Assembly: GCF_029227915.1 (NCBI RefSeq)
Contig: NC_079881.1
Span: 21,675,501 to 21,739,500, forward strand
Origin: Hydractinia symbiolongicarpus
Taxonomy: Eukaryota > Cnidaria > Hydrozoa > Anthoathecata > Hydractiniidae
DNA length: 64,000 nt
Reading direction: 5' to 3'
The position numbers were made by a program, and so were the translations under genes. The notes beneath the pieces were generated by a model that saw only the letters and a program-made list of their open reading frames with translations, made no database searches and was not told the origin of the DNA. Numbering within the stretch: position 1 is the stretch's first letter; every line of letters begins with the position of its first letter. Shown one piece after another: positions 1 to 10,145 of this stretch.

Positions 1-534
1 CCCAATATCCCGCATGACGGCGTGAAACATCGCCGGCGTTGCAATATTTGGAGGTTCCCACTGGGACCATGCCTAAAAATAGAAATCTGCTGAGCTCACG
101 AAGACTGCGTCGAATGCAAGAAAAGCGCAAAAATTCTTGTTTGCTCGCTTCCGGATGGAGAAGAACCCTTTCGTGTAAAGCAGGACACATTATGCATCGC
201 CTCTTTTCAACGCAACTGGTCACTTCCGCAGACGGTGGGCATTCTAGGTGTAAATGGCGAATCAGTGGTGGAGACAAAGCGCTCGTTGCGGCACTGGCCC
301 TTACTCTCACGACGACAACGGACACTTGTCTTAGTTCGGCTATGAATATGAAAACTGTTTAAGTGGCACAAGGGAAAGGCGAGATGGGGACCAAAATGCC
401 GTAACCACAAGCAATCGATAACGTTAAAGAAGCACGCGATGGTTGCCGCTCTTGTTGGGTTAGCTTTGCGCAGTGGCATTACCATAGCCAATGAGGTTTA
501 ACCGAGGCGTGGTGATTGCTAATTGAAAACTTTT
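1..534. repeat. Representative monomer (unit 1)
   Basis: This unit serves as the reference for p coordinates. It has 48.9% G+C and 35 CpG, about 1.1 times expectation, so there is no CpG depletion. Landmarks present in nearly all units are the 8-bp palindrome CGCCGGCG at p31-38, a SacI site GAGCTC at p92-97, a NsiI site ATGCAT near p193-198, and a ClaI site ATCGAT at p414-419 (lost in unit 2). No internal subrepeat is obvious by eye, although 534 equals 3 x 178. Recurrent diagnostic variants are p42 T, p56 A, p58 T, p63 T, p81 G, p119 G, p148 A, p154 A, p222 G, p257 A, p449 C/T, p459 C/G, p504 A and p514 C. Confidence 0.95.
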
Positions 535-602
535 CCCAATATCCCGCATGACGGCGTGAAACATCGCCGGCGTTGCAATATTTGGAGGTTCCCACTGGGA
601 CC
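495..602 (+). other. Candidate snRNA/spliced-leader-like segment (speculative; example spanning units 1-2)
   Basis: Seen: GGTTTAACC at 495-503, a possible GT donor (GTGATT) at 512, and a hairpin at 552-569 (5-bp stem CGGCG/CGCCG plus two inner pairs around an AAA loop, one bulged base). An AATATTTGG box follows at 577-585, then a second hairpin at 587-602 (GGTTCC/GGGACC around CACT, one G-U pair). Known: nematode SL RNAs begin GGTTTAA, are about 100 nt long, and end with an Sm site followed by a stem-loop; other snRNAs share that 3' layout. Against: the Sm-like box is imperfect, some subfamilies carry hairpin-breaking changes (p63 T, p56 A), and the region is no more conserved than the rest. 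No expression evidence is visible. Confidence 0.18.
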
Positions 603-1602
603 ATGCCTAAAAATAGAAATCTGCTGAGCTCACGAAGACTGCGTCGAATGCAAGAAAAGCGCAAAAATTCTTGTTTGCTCGCTTCCGGATGGAGAAGAAC
701 CCTTTCGTGTAAAGCAGGACACATTATGCACCGCCTCTTTTCAACGCAACTGGTCACTTCCGCAGACGGTGGGCATTCTAGGTGTAAATGGCGAATCAGT
801 GGTGGAGACAAAGCGCTCGTTGCGGCACTGGCCCTTACTCTCACGACGACAACGGACACTTGTCTTAGTTCGGCTATGAATATGAAAACTGTTTAAGTGG
901 CACAAGGGAAAGGCGAGATGGGGACCAAAATGCCGTAACCACAAGCATTCGATAACGTTAAAGAAGCACGCGATGGTTGCCGCTCTTGTTGGCTTAGCTT
1001 TGCGCAGTGGCATTACCATAGCCAATGAGGTTTAACCGAGGCGTGGTGATTGCTAATTGAAAACTTTTCCCAATATCCCGCATGACGGCGTGAAACATCG
1101 CCGGCGTTGCAATATTTGGAGGTTCCCACTGGGACCATGCCTAAAAATAGAAATCTGCTGAGCTCACGAAGACTGCGTCGAATGCAAGAAAAGCGCAAAA
1201 ATTCTTGTTTGCTCGCTTCCGGATGGAGAAGAACCCTTTCGTGTAAAGCAGGACACATTATGCATCGCCTCTTTTCAACGCAACTGGTCACTTCCGCAGA
1301 CGGTGGGCATTCTAGGTGTAAATGGCGAATCAGTGGTGGAGACAAAGCGCTCGTTGCGGCACTGGCCCTTACTCTCACGACGACAACGGACACTTGTCTT
1401 AGTTCGGCTATGAATATGAAAACTGTTTAAGTGGCACAAGGGAAAGGCGAGATGGGGACCAAAATGCCGTAACCACAAGCAATCGATAACGTTAAAGAAG
1501 CACGCGATGGTTGCCGCTCTTGTTGGCTTAGCTTTGCGCAGTGGCATTACCATAGCCAATGAGGTTTAACCGAGGCGTGGTGATTGCTAATTGAAAACTT
1601 TT

Positions 1603-2670
1603 CCCAATATCCCGCATGACGGCGTGAAACATCGCCGGCGTTGCAATATTTGGAGGTTCCCACTGGGACCATGCCTAAAAATAGAAATCTGCTGAGCTCA
1701 CGAAGACTGCGTCGAATGCAAGAAAAGCGCAAAAATTCTTGTTTGCTCGCTTCCGGATGGAGAAGAACCCTTTCGTGTAAAGCAGGACACATTATGCATC
1801 GCCTCTTTTCAACGCAACTGGTCGCTTCCGCAGACGGTGGGCATTCTAGGTGTAAATGGCGAATCAGTGGTGGAGACAAAGCGCTCGTTGCGGCACTGGC
1901 CCTTACTCTCACGACGACAACGGACACTTGTCTTAGTTCGGCTATGAATATGAAAACTGTTTAAGTGGCACAAGGGAAAGGCGAGATGGGGACCAAAATG
2001 CCGTAACCACAAGCAATCGATAACGTTAAAGAAGCACGCGATGGTTGCCGCTCTTGTTGGGTTAGCTTTGCGCAGTGGCATTACCATAGCCAATGAGGTT
2101 TAACCGAGGCGTGGTGATTGCTAATTGAAAACTTTTCCCAATATCCCGCATGACGGCGTGAGACATCGCTGGCGTTGCAATATTTGGAGGTTCCCACTTG
2201 GACCATGCCTAAAAATAGAAATCTGCTGAGCTCACGAAGACTGCGTCGAATGCAAGAAAAGCGCAAAAATTCTTGTTTGCTCGCTTCCGGATGGAGAAGA
2301 ACCCTTTCGTGTAAAGCAGGACACATTATGCATCGCCTCTTTTCAACGCAACTGGTCACTTCCGCAGACGGTGGGCATTCTAGGTGTAAATGGCGAATCA
2401 GTGGTGGAGACAAAGCGCTCGTTGCGGCACTGGCCCTTACTCTCACGACGACAACGGACACTTGTCTTAGTTCGGCTATGAATATGAAAACTGTTTAAGT
2501 GGCACAAGGGAAAGGCGAGATGGGGACCAAAATGCCGTAACCACAAGCAATCGATAACGTTAAAGAAGCACGCGATGGTTGCCGCTCTTGTTGGCTTAGC
2601 TTTGCGCAGTGGCATTACCATAGCCAATGAGGTTTAACCGAGGCGTGGTGATTGCTAATTGAAAACTTTT
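1603..2670. repeat. Two-unit variant block (units 4-5)
   Basis: Unit 4 carries p222 G with subtype C-G. Unit 5 carries p34 T and p63 T with subtype C-C. The same ordered pair recurs 14 units later at 9078-10145. This shared, linked set of rare variants indicates common descent of the two blocks. Confidence 0.8.
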
Positions 2671-4272
2671 CCCAATATCCCGCATGACGGCGTGAAACAT
2701 CGCCGGCGTTGCAATATTTGGAGGTTCCCACTGGGACCATGCCTAAAAATAGAAATCTGCTGAGCTCACGAAGACTGCGTCGAATGCAAGAAAAGCGCAA
2801 AAATTCTTGTTTGCTCGCTTCCGGATGGAGAAGAACCCTTTCGTGTAAAGCAGGACACATTATGCATCGCCTCTTTTCAACGCAACTGGTCACTTCCGCA
2901 GACGGTGGGCATTCTAGGTGTAAATGGCGAATCAGTGGTGGAGACAAAGCGCTCGTTGCGGCACTGGCCCTTACTCTCACGACGACAACGGACACTTGTC
3001 TTAGTTCGGCTATGAATATGAAAACTGTTTAAGTGGCACAAGGGAAAGGCGAGATGGGGACCAAAATGCCGTAACCACAAGCAATCGATAACGTTAAAGA
3101 AGCACGCGATGGTTGCCGCTCTTGTTGGGTTAGCTTTGCGCAGTGGCATTACCATAGCCAATGAGGTTTAACCGAGGCGTGGTGATTGCTAATTGAAAAC
3201 TTTTCCCAATATCCCGCATGACGGCGTGAAACATCGCCGGCGTTGCAATATTTGGAGGTTCCCACTGGGACCATGCCTAAAAATAGAAATCTGCTGAGCT
3301 CACGAAGACTGCGTCGAATGCAAGAAAAGCGCAAAAATTCTTGTTTGCTCGCTTCCGGATGGAGAAGAACCCTTTCGTGTAAAGCAGGACACATTATGCA
3401 TCGCCTCTTTTCAACGCAACTGGTCACTTCCGCAGACGGTGGGCATTCTAGGTGTAAATGGCGAATCAGTGGTGGAGACAAAGCGCTCGTTGCGGCACTG
3501 GCCCTTACTCTCACGACGACAACGGACACTTGTCTTAGTTCGGCTATGAATATGAAAACTGTTTAAGTGGCACAAGGGAAAGGCGAGATGGGGACCAAAA
3601 TGCCGTAACCACAAGCAATCGATAACGTTAAAGAAGCACGCGATGGTTGCCGCTCTTGTTGGCTTAGCTTTGCGCAGTGGCATTACCATAGCCAATGAGG
3701 TTTAAGCGAGGCGTGGTGATTGCTAATTGAAAACTTTTCCCAATATCCCGCATGACGGCGTGAAACATCGCCGGCGTTGCAATATTTGGAGGTTCCCACT
3801 GGGACCATGCCTAAAAATAGAAATCTGCTGAGCTCACGAAGACTGCGTCGAATGCAAGAAAAGCGCAAAAATTCTTGTTTGCTCGCTTCCGGATGGAGAA
3901 GAACCCTTTCGTGTAAAGCAGGACACATTATGCATCGCCTCTTTTCAACGCAACTGGTCACTTCCGCAGACGGTGGGCATTCTAGGTGTAAATGGCGAAT
4001 CAGTGGTGGAGACAAAGCGCTCGTTGCGGCACTGGCCCTTACTCTCACGACGACAACGGACACTTGTCTTAGTTCGGCTATGAATATGAAAACTGTTTAA
4101 GTGGCACAAGGGAAAGGCGAGATGGGGACCAAAATGCCGTAACCACAAGCAATCGATAACGTTAAAGAAGCACGCGATGGTTGCCGCTCTTGTTGGCTTA
4201 GCTTTGCGCAGTGGCATTACCATAGCCAATGAGGTTTAACCGAGGCGTGGTGATTGCTAATTGAAAACTTTT

Positions 4273-6407
4273 CCCAATATCCCGCATGACGGCGTGAAAC
4301 ATCGCCGGCGTTGCAATATTTGGAGGTTCCCACTGGGACCATGCCTAAAAATAGAAATCTGCTGAGCTCACGAAGACTGCGTCGAATGCAAGAAAAGCGC
4401 AAAAATTCTTGTTTGCTCGCTTCCGGATGGAGAAGAACCCTTTCGTGTAAAGCAGGACACATTATGCATCGCCTCTTTTCAACGCAACTGGTCACTTCCG
4501 CAGACGGTGGGCATTCTAGGTGTAAATGGCGAATCAGTGGTGGAGACAAAGCGCTCGTTGCGGCACTGGCCCTTACTCTCACGACGACAACGGACACTTG
4601 TCTTAGTTCGGCTATGAATATGAAAACTGTTTAAGTGGCACAAGGGAAAGGCGAGATGGGGACCAAAATGCCGTAACCACAAGCAATCGATAACGTTAAA
4701 GAAGCACGCGATGGTTGCCGCTCTTGTTGGCTTAGCTTTGCGCAGTGGCATTACCATAGCCAATGAGGTTTAACCAAGGCGTGGTGATTGCTAATTGAAA
4801 ACCTTTCCCAATATCCCGCATGACGGCGTGAAACATCGCCGGCGTTGCAATATTTGGAGGTTCCCACTGGGACCATGCCTAAAAATAGAAATCTGCTGAG
4901 CTCACGAAGACTGCGTCGAATGCAAGAAAAGCGCAAAAATTCTTGTTTGCTCGCTTCCGGATGGAGAAGAACCCTTTCGTGTAAAGCAGGACACATTATG
5001 CATCGCCTCTTTTCAACGCAACTGGTCACTTCCGCAGACGGTGGGCATTCTAGGTGTAAATGGCGAATCAGTGGTGGAGACAAAGCGCTCGTTGCGGCAC
5101 TGGCCCTTACTCTCACGACGACAACGGACACTTGTCTTAGTTCGGCTATGAATATGAAAACTGTTTAAGGGCACAAGGGAAAGGCGAGATGGGGACCAAA
5201 ATGCCGTAACCACAAGCAATCGATAACGTTAAAGAAGCACGCGATGGTTGCCGTTCTTGTTGGGTTAGCTTTGCGCAGTGGCATTACCATAGCCAATGAG
5301 GTTTAACCGAGGCGTGGTGATTGCTAATTGAAAACTTTTCCCAATATCCCGCATGACGGCGTGAAACATCGCCGGCGTTGCAATATTTGGAGGTTCCCAC
5401 TGGGACCATGCCTAAAAATAGAAATCTGCTGAGCTCACGAAGACTGCGTCGAATGCAAGAAAAGCGCAAAAATTCTTGTTTGCTCGCTTCCGGATGGAGA
5501 AGAACCCTTTCGTGTAAAGCAGGACACATTATGCATCGCCTCTTTTCAACGCAACTGGTCACTTCCGCAGACGGTGGGCATTCTAGGTGTAAATGGCGAA
5601 TCAGTGGTGGAGACAAAGCGCTCGTTGCGGCACTGGCCCTTACTCTCACGACGACAACGGACACTTGTCTTAGTTCGGCTATGAATATGAAAACTGTTTA
5701 AGTGGCACAAGGGAAAGGCGAGATGGGGACCAAAATGCCGTAACCACAAGCAATCGATAACGTTAAAGAAGCACGCGATGGTTGCCGCTCTTGTTGGCTT
5801 AGCTTTGCGCAGTGGCATTACCATAGCCAATGAGGTTTAACCAAGGCGTGGTGATTGCTAATTGAAAACGTTTCCCAATATCCCGCATGACGGCGTGAAA
5901 CATCGCCGGCGTTGCAATATTTGGAGGTTCCCACTGGGACCATGCCTAAAAATAGAAATCTGCTGAGCTCACGAAGACTGCGTCGAATGCAAGAAAAGCG
6001 CAAAAATTCTTGTTTGCTCGCTTCCGGATGGAGAAGAACCCTTTCGTGTAAAGCAGGACACATTATGCATCGCCTCTTTTCAACGCAACTGGTCACTTCC
6101 GCAGACGGTGGGCATTCTAGGTGTAAATGGCGAATCAGTGGTGGAGACAAAGCGCTCGTTGCGGCACTGGCCCTTACTCTCACGACGACAACGGACACTT
6201 GTCTTAGTTCGGCTATGAATATGAAAACTGTTTAAGTGGCACAAGGGAAAGGCGAGATGGGGACCAAAATGCCGTAACCACAAGCAATCGATAACGTTAA
6301 AGAAGCACGCAATGGTTGCCGTTCTTGTTGGGTTAGCTTTGCGCAGTGGCATTACCATAGCCAATGAGGTTTAACCGAGGCGTGGTGATTGCTAATTGAA
6401 AACTTTT
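4273..6407. repeat. Dimeric stretch (units 9-12)
   Basis: Units 9 and 11 are both C-C and share p504 A (4776 and the equivalent site in unit 11). Units 10 and 12 are both T-G. This gives a local period of two units. A one-base deletion in unit 10 shortens the first dimer. Confidence 0.65.
5169..5170. other. One-base deletion in unit 10
   Basis: A T expected between these bases (after GTTTAAG) is missing, so unit 10 (4807-5339) is 533 bp. Confidence 0.85.
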
Positions 6408-6752
6408 CCCAATATCCCGCATGACGGCGTGAAACATCGCCGGCGTTGCAATATTTGGAGGTTCTCACTGGGACCATGCCTAAAAATAGAAATCTGCTGC
6501 GCTCACGAAGACTGCGTCGAATGCAAGAAAAGCGCAAAAATTCTTGTTTGCTCGCTTCCGGATGGAGAAGAACCCTTTCGTGTAAAGCAGGACACATTAT
6601 GCATCGCCTCTTTTCAACGCAACTGGTCACTTCCGCAGACGGTGGGCATTCTAGGTGTAAATGGCGAATCAGTGGTGGAGACAAAGCGCTCGTTGCGGCA
6701 CTGGCCCTTACTCTCACGACGACAACGGACACTTGTCTTAGTTCGGCTATGA
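6396..6752 (+). other. Frame with a PDZ-like decayed protein fragment (longest open copy, unit 13)
   Basis: In the plus frame whose codons start at p1, most units are interrupted by a TGA at p91-93. In unit 13 it is TGC (6500), giving a 118-codon open stretch from a TTG start. Its second half contains ILGVNGESV, then about 17 residues later RTLVLVRL. This resembles the late strands and carboxy end of a PDZ domain (inference from pattern only). Two TGA stops follow at p343-351, then another open block of 49 codons to a TAA at p499. With five in-frame stops per monomer and non-synonymous variants fixed in subfamilies, this is not a functional gene. It may be a relic of the sequence that seeded the repeat. 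Confidence 0.15.
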
Positions 6753-9077
6753 ATATGAAAACTGTTTAAGTGGCACAAGGGAAAGGCGAGATGGGGACCA
6801 AAATGCCGTAACCACAAGCAATCGATAACGTTAAAGAAGCACGCGATGGTTGCCGCTCTTGTTGGCTTAGCTTTGCGCAGTGGCATTACCATAGCCAATG
6901 AGGTTTAACCGAGGCGTGGTGATTGCTAATTGAAAACTTTTCCCAATATCCCGCATGACGGCGTGAAACATCGCCGGCGTTGCAATATTTGGAGGTTCCC
7001 ACTGGGACCATGCCTAAAAATAGAAATCTGCTGAGCTCACGAAGACTGCGTCGAATGCAAGAAAAGCGCAAAAATTCTTGTTTGCTCGCTTCCGGATGGA
7101 GAAGAACCCTTTCGTGTAAAGCAGGACACATTATGCATCGCCTCTTTTCAACGCAACTGGTCACTTCCGCAGACGGTGGGCATTCTAGGTGTAAATGGCG
7201 AATCAGTGGTGGAGACAAAGCGCTCGTTGCGGCACTGGCCCTTACTCTCACGACGACAACGGACACTTGTCTTAGTTCGGCTATGAATATGAAAACTGTT
7301 TAAGTGGCACAAGGGAAAGGCGAGATGGGGACCAAAATGCCGTAACCACAAGCAATCGATAACGTTAAAGAAGCACGCGATGGTTGCCGCTCTTGTTGGC
7401 TTAGCTTTGCGCAGTGGCATTACCATAGCCAATGAGGTTTAACCGAGGCGTGGTGATTGCTAATTGAAAACTTTTCCCAATATCCCGCATGACGGCGTGA
7501 AACATCGCCGGCGTTGCAATATTTGGAGGTTCCCACTGGGACCATGCCTAAAAATAGAAATCTGCTGAGCTCACGAAGACTGCGTCGAATGCAAGAAAAG
7601 CGCAAAAATTCTTGTTTGCTCGCTTCCGGATGGAGAAGAACCCTTTCGTGTAAAGCAGGACACATTATGCATCGCCTCTTTTCAACGCAACTGGTCACTT
7701 CCGCAGACGGTGGGCATTCTAGGTGTAAATGGCGAATCAGTGGTGGAGACAAAGCGCTCGTTGCGGCACTGGCCCTTACTCTCACGACGACAACGGACAC
7801 TTGTCTTAGTTCGGCTATGAATATGAAAACTGTTTAAGTGGCACAAGGGAAAGGCGAGATGGGGACCAAAATGCCGTAACCACAAGCAATCGATAACGTT
7901 AAAGAAGCACGCGATGGTTGCCGCTCTTGTTGGCTTAGCTTTGCGCAGTGGCATTACCATAGCCAATGAGGTTTAACCGAGGCGTGGTGATTGCTAATTG
8001 AAAACTTTTCCCAATATCCCGCATGACGGCGTGAAACATCGCCGGCGTTGCAATATTTGGAGGTTCCCACTGGGACCATGCCTAAAAATAGAAATCTGCT
8101 GAGCTCACGAAGACTGCGTCGAATGCAAGAAAAGCGCAAAAATTCTTGTTTGCTCGCTTCCGGATGGAGAAGAACCCTTTCGTGTAAAGCAGGACACATT
8201 ATGCATCGCCTCTTTTCAACGCAACTGGTCACTTCCGCAGACGGTGGGCATTCTAGGTGTAAATGGCGAATCAGTGGTGGAGACAAAGCGCTCGTTGCGG
8301 CACTGGCCCTTACTGTCACGACGACAACGGACACTTGTCTTAGTTCGGCTATGAATATGAAAACTGTTTAAGTGGCACAAGGGAAAGGCGAGATGGGGAC
8401 CAAAATGCCGTAACCACAAGCAATCGATAACGTTAAAGAAGCACACGATGGTTGCCGCTCTTGTTGGGTTAGCTTTGCGCAGTGGCATTACCATAGCCAA
8501 TGAGGTTTAACCGAGGCGTGGTGATTGCTAATTGAAAACTTTTCCCAATATCCCGCATGACGGCGTGAAACATCGCCGGCGTTGCAATATTTGGAGGTTC
8601 CCACTGGGACCATGCCTAAAAATAGAAATCTGCTGAGCTCACGAAGACTGCGTCGAATGCAAGAAAAGCGCAAAAATTCTTGTTTGCTCGCTTCCGGATG
8701 GAGAAGAACCCTTTCGTGTAAAGCAGGACACATTATGCATCGCCTCTTTTCAACGCAACTGGTCACTTCCGCAGACGGTGGGCATTCTAGGTGTAAATGG
8801 CGAATCAGTGGTGGAGACAAAGCGCTCGTTGCGGCACTGGCCCTTACTCTCACGACGACAACGGACACTTGTCTTAGTTCGGCTATGAATATGAAAACTG
8901 TTTAAGTGGCACAAGGGAAAGGCGAGATGGGGACCAAAATGCCGTAACCACAAGCAATCGATAACGTTAAAGAAGCACGCGATGGTTGCCGCTCTTGTTG
9001 GCTTAGCTTTGCGCAGTGGCATTACCATAGCCAATGAGGTTTAACCGAGGCGTGGTGATTGCTAATTGAAAACTTTT

Positions 9078-10145
9078 CCCAATATCCCGCATGACGGCGT
9101 GAAACATCGCCGGCGTTGCAATATTTGGAGGTTCCCACTGGGACCATGCCTAAAAATAGAAATCTGCTGAGCTCACGAAGACTGCGTCGAATGCAAGAAA
9201 AGCGCAAAAATTCTTGTTTGCTCGCTTCCGGATGGAGAAGAACCCTTTCATGTAAAGCAGGACACATTATGTATCGCCTCTTTTCAACGCAACTGGTCGC
9301 TTCCGCAGACGGTGGGCATTCTAGGTGTAAATGGCGAATCAGTGGTGGAGACAAAGCGCTCGTTGCGGCACTGGCCCTTACTCTCACGACGACAACGGAC
9401 ACTTGTCTTAGTTCGGCTATGAATATGAAAACTGTTTAAGTGGCACAAGGGAAAGGCGAGATGGGGACCAAAATGCCGTAACCACAAGCAATCGATAACG
9501 TTAAAGAAGCACGCGATGGTTGCCGCTCTTGTTGGGTTAGCTTTGCGCAGTGGCATTACCATAGCCAATGAGGTTTAACCGAGGCGTGGTGATTGCTAAT
9601 TGAAAACTTTTCCCAATATCCCGCATGACGGCGTGAAACATCGCTGGCGTTGCAATATTTGGAGGTTCCCACTTGGACCATGCCTAAAAATAGAAATCTG
9701 CTGAGCTCACGAAGACTGCGTCGAATGCAAGAAAAGCGCAAAAATTCTTGTTTGCTCGCTTCCGGATGGAGAAGAACCCTTTCGTGTAAAGCAGGACACA
9801 TTATGCATCGCCTCTTTTCAACGCAACTGGTCACTTCCGCAGACGGTGGGCATTCTAGGTGTAAATGGCGAATCAGTGGTGGAGACAAAGCGCTCGTTGC
9901 GGCACTGGCCCTTACTCTCACGACGACAACGGACACTTGTCTTAGTTCGGCTATGAATATGAAAACTGTTTAAGTGGCACAAGGGAAAGGCGAGATGGGG
10001 ACCAAAATGCCGTAACCACAAGCAATCGATAACGTTAAAGAAGCACGCGATGGTTGCCGCTCTTGTTGGCTTAGCTTTGCGCAGTGGCATTACCATAGCC
10101 AATGAGGTTTAACCGAGGCGTGGTGATTGCTAATTGAAAACTTTT
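9078..10145. repeat. Two-unit variant block (units 18-19), copy of units 4-5
   Basis: Unit 18 has p222 G (C-G). Unit 19 has p34 T and p63 T (C-C), matching units 4-5. Unit 18 has also gained private changes around 9250 and 9272. The p222 G then p63 T succession returns in the beta blocks of region II, but without p34 T. Confidence 0.8.

Noticed and set aside
39-362. Plus-strand 107-codon open frame recurring in nearly every unit
   Set aside because: It opens on TTG; the first in-frame ATG is at codon 11. It is conserved only because the units are copies. Seven units carry the same internal stop (p257 A) and several others have frameshifts. It overlaps two antisense frames and has no recognisable domain.
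385-410. Dinoflagellate spliced-leader resemblance: CATTTTGG on the minus strand near p391-398, and CCATAGCCA on the plus strand near p482-490
   Set aside because: Each shares only 8 or 9 bases with the 22-nt leader, on opposite strands, with no leader-length match.
207-491. Minus-strand 94-codon frame recurring in most units
   Set aside because: It begins with TTG. It is truncated or extended by the single-base indels in several units, and the subtype-defining sites p449 and p459 change its amino acids freely. There is no sign of selection.
1-534. Toxoplasma 529-bp repeat, trypanosome 177-bp and 195-bp satellites
   Set aside because: The monomer length and the sequence, as far as I recall those elements, do not match.
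481-534. Helitron-type 3' end (CTAAT after a hairpin)
   Set aside because: No proper hairpin precedes the CTAAT, no matching 5' TC end is evident, and no transposase or Rep-helicase coding is present.
479-859. Minus-strand 126-codon frame recurring in every unit
   Set aside because: It begins with GTG, crosses the unit boundary, and lies antisense to the plus frame. It has low-complexity, arginine- and serine-rich content and no domain I recognise. Its persistence follows from sequence identity.
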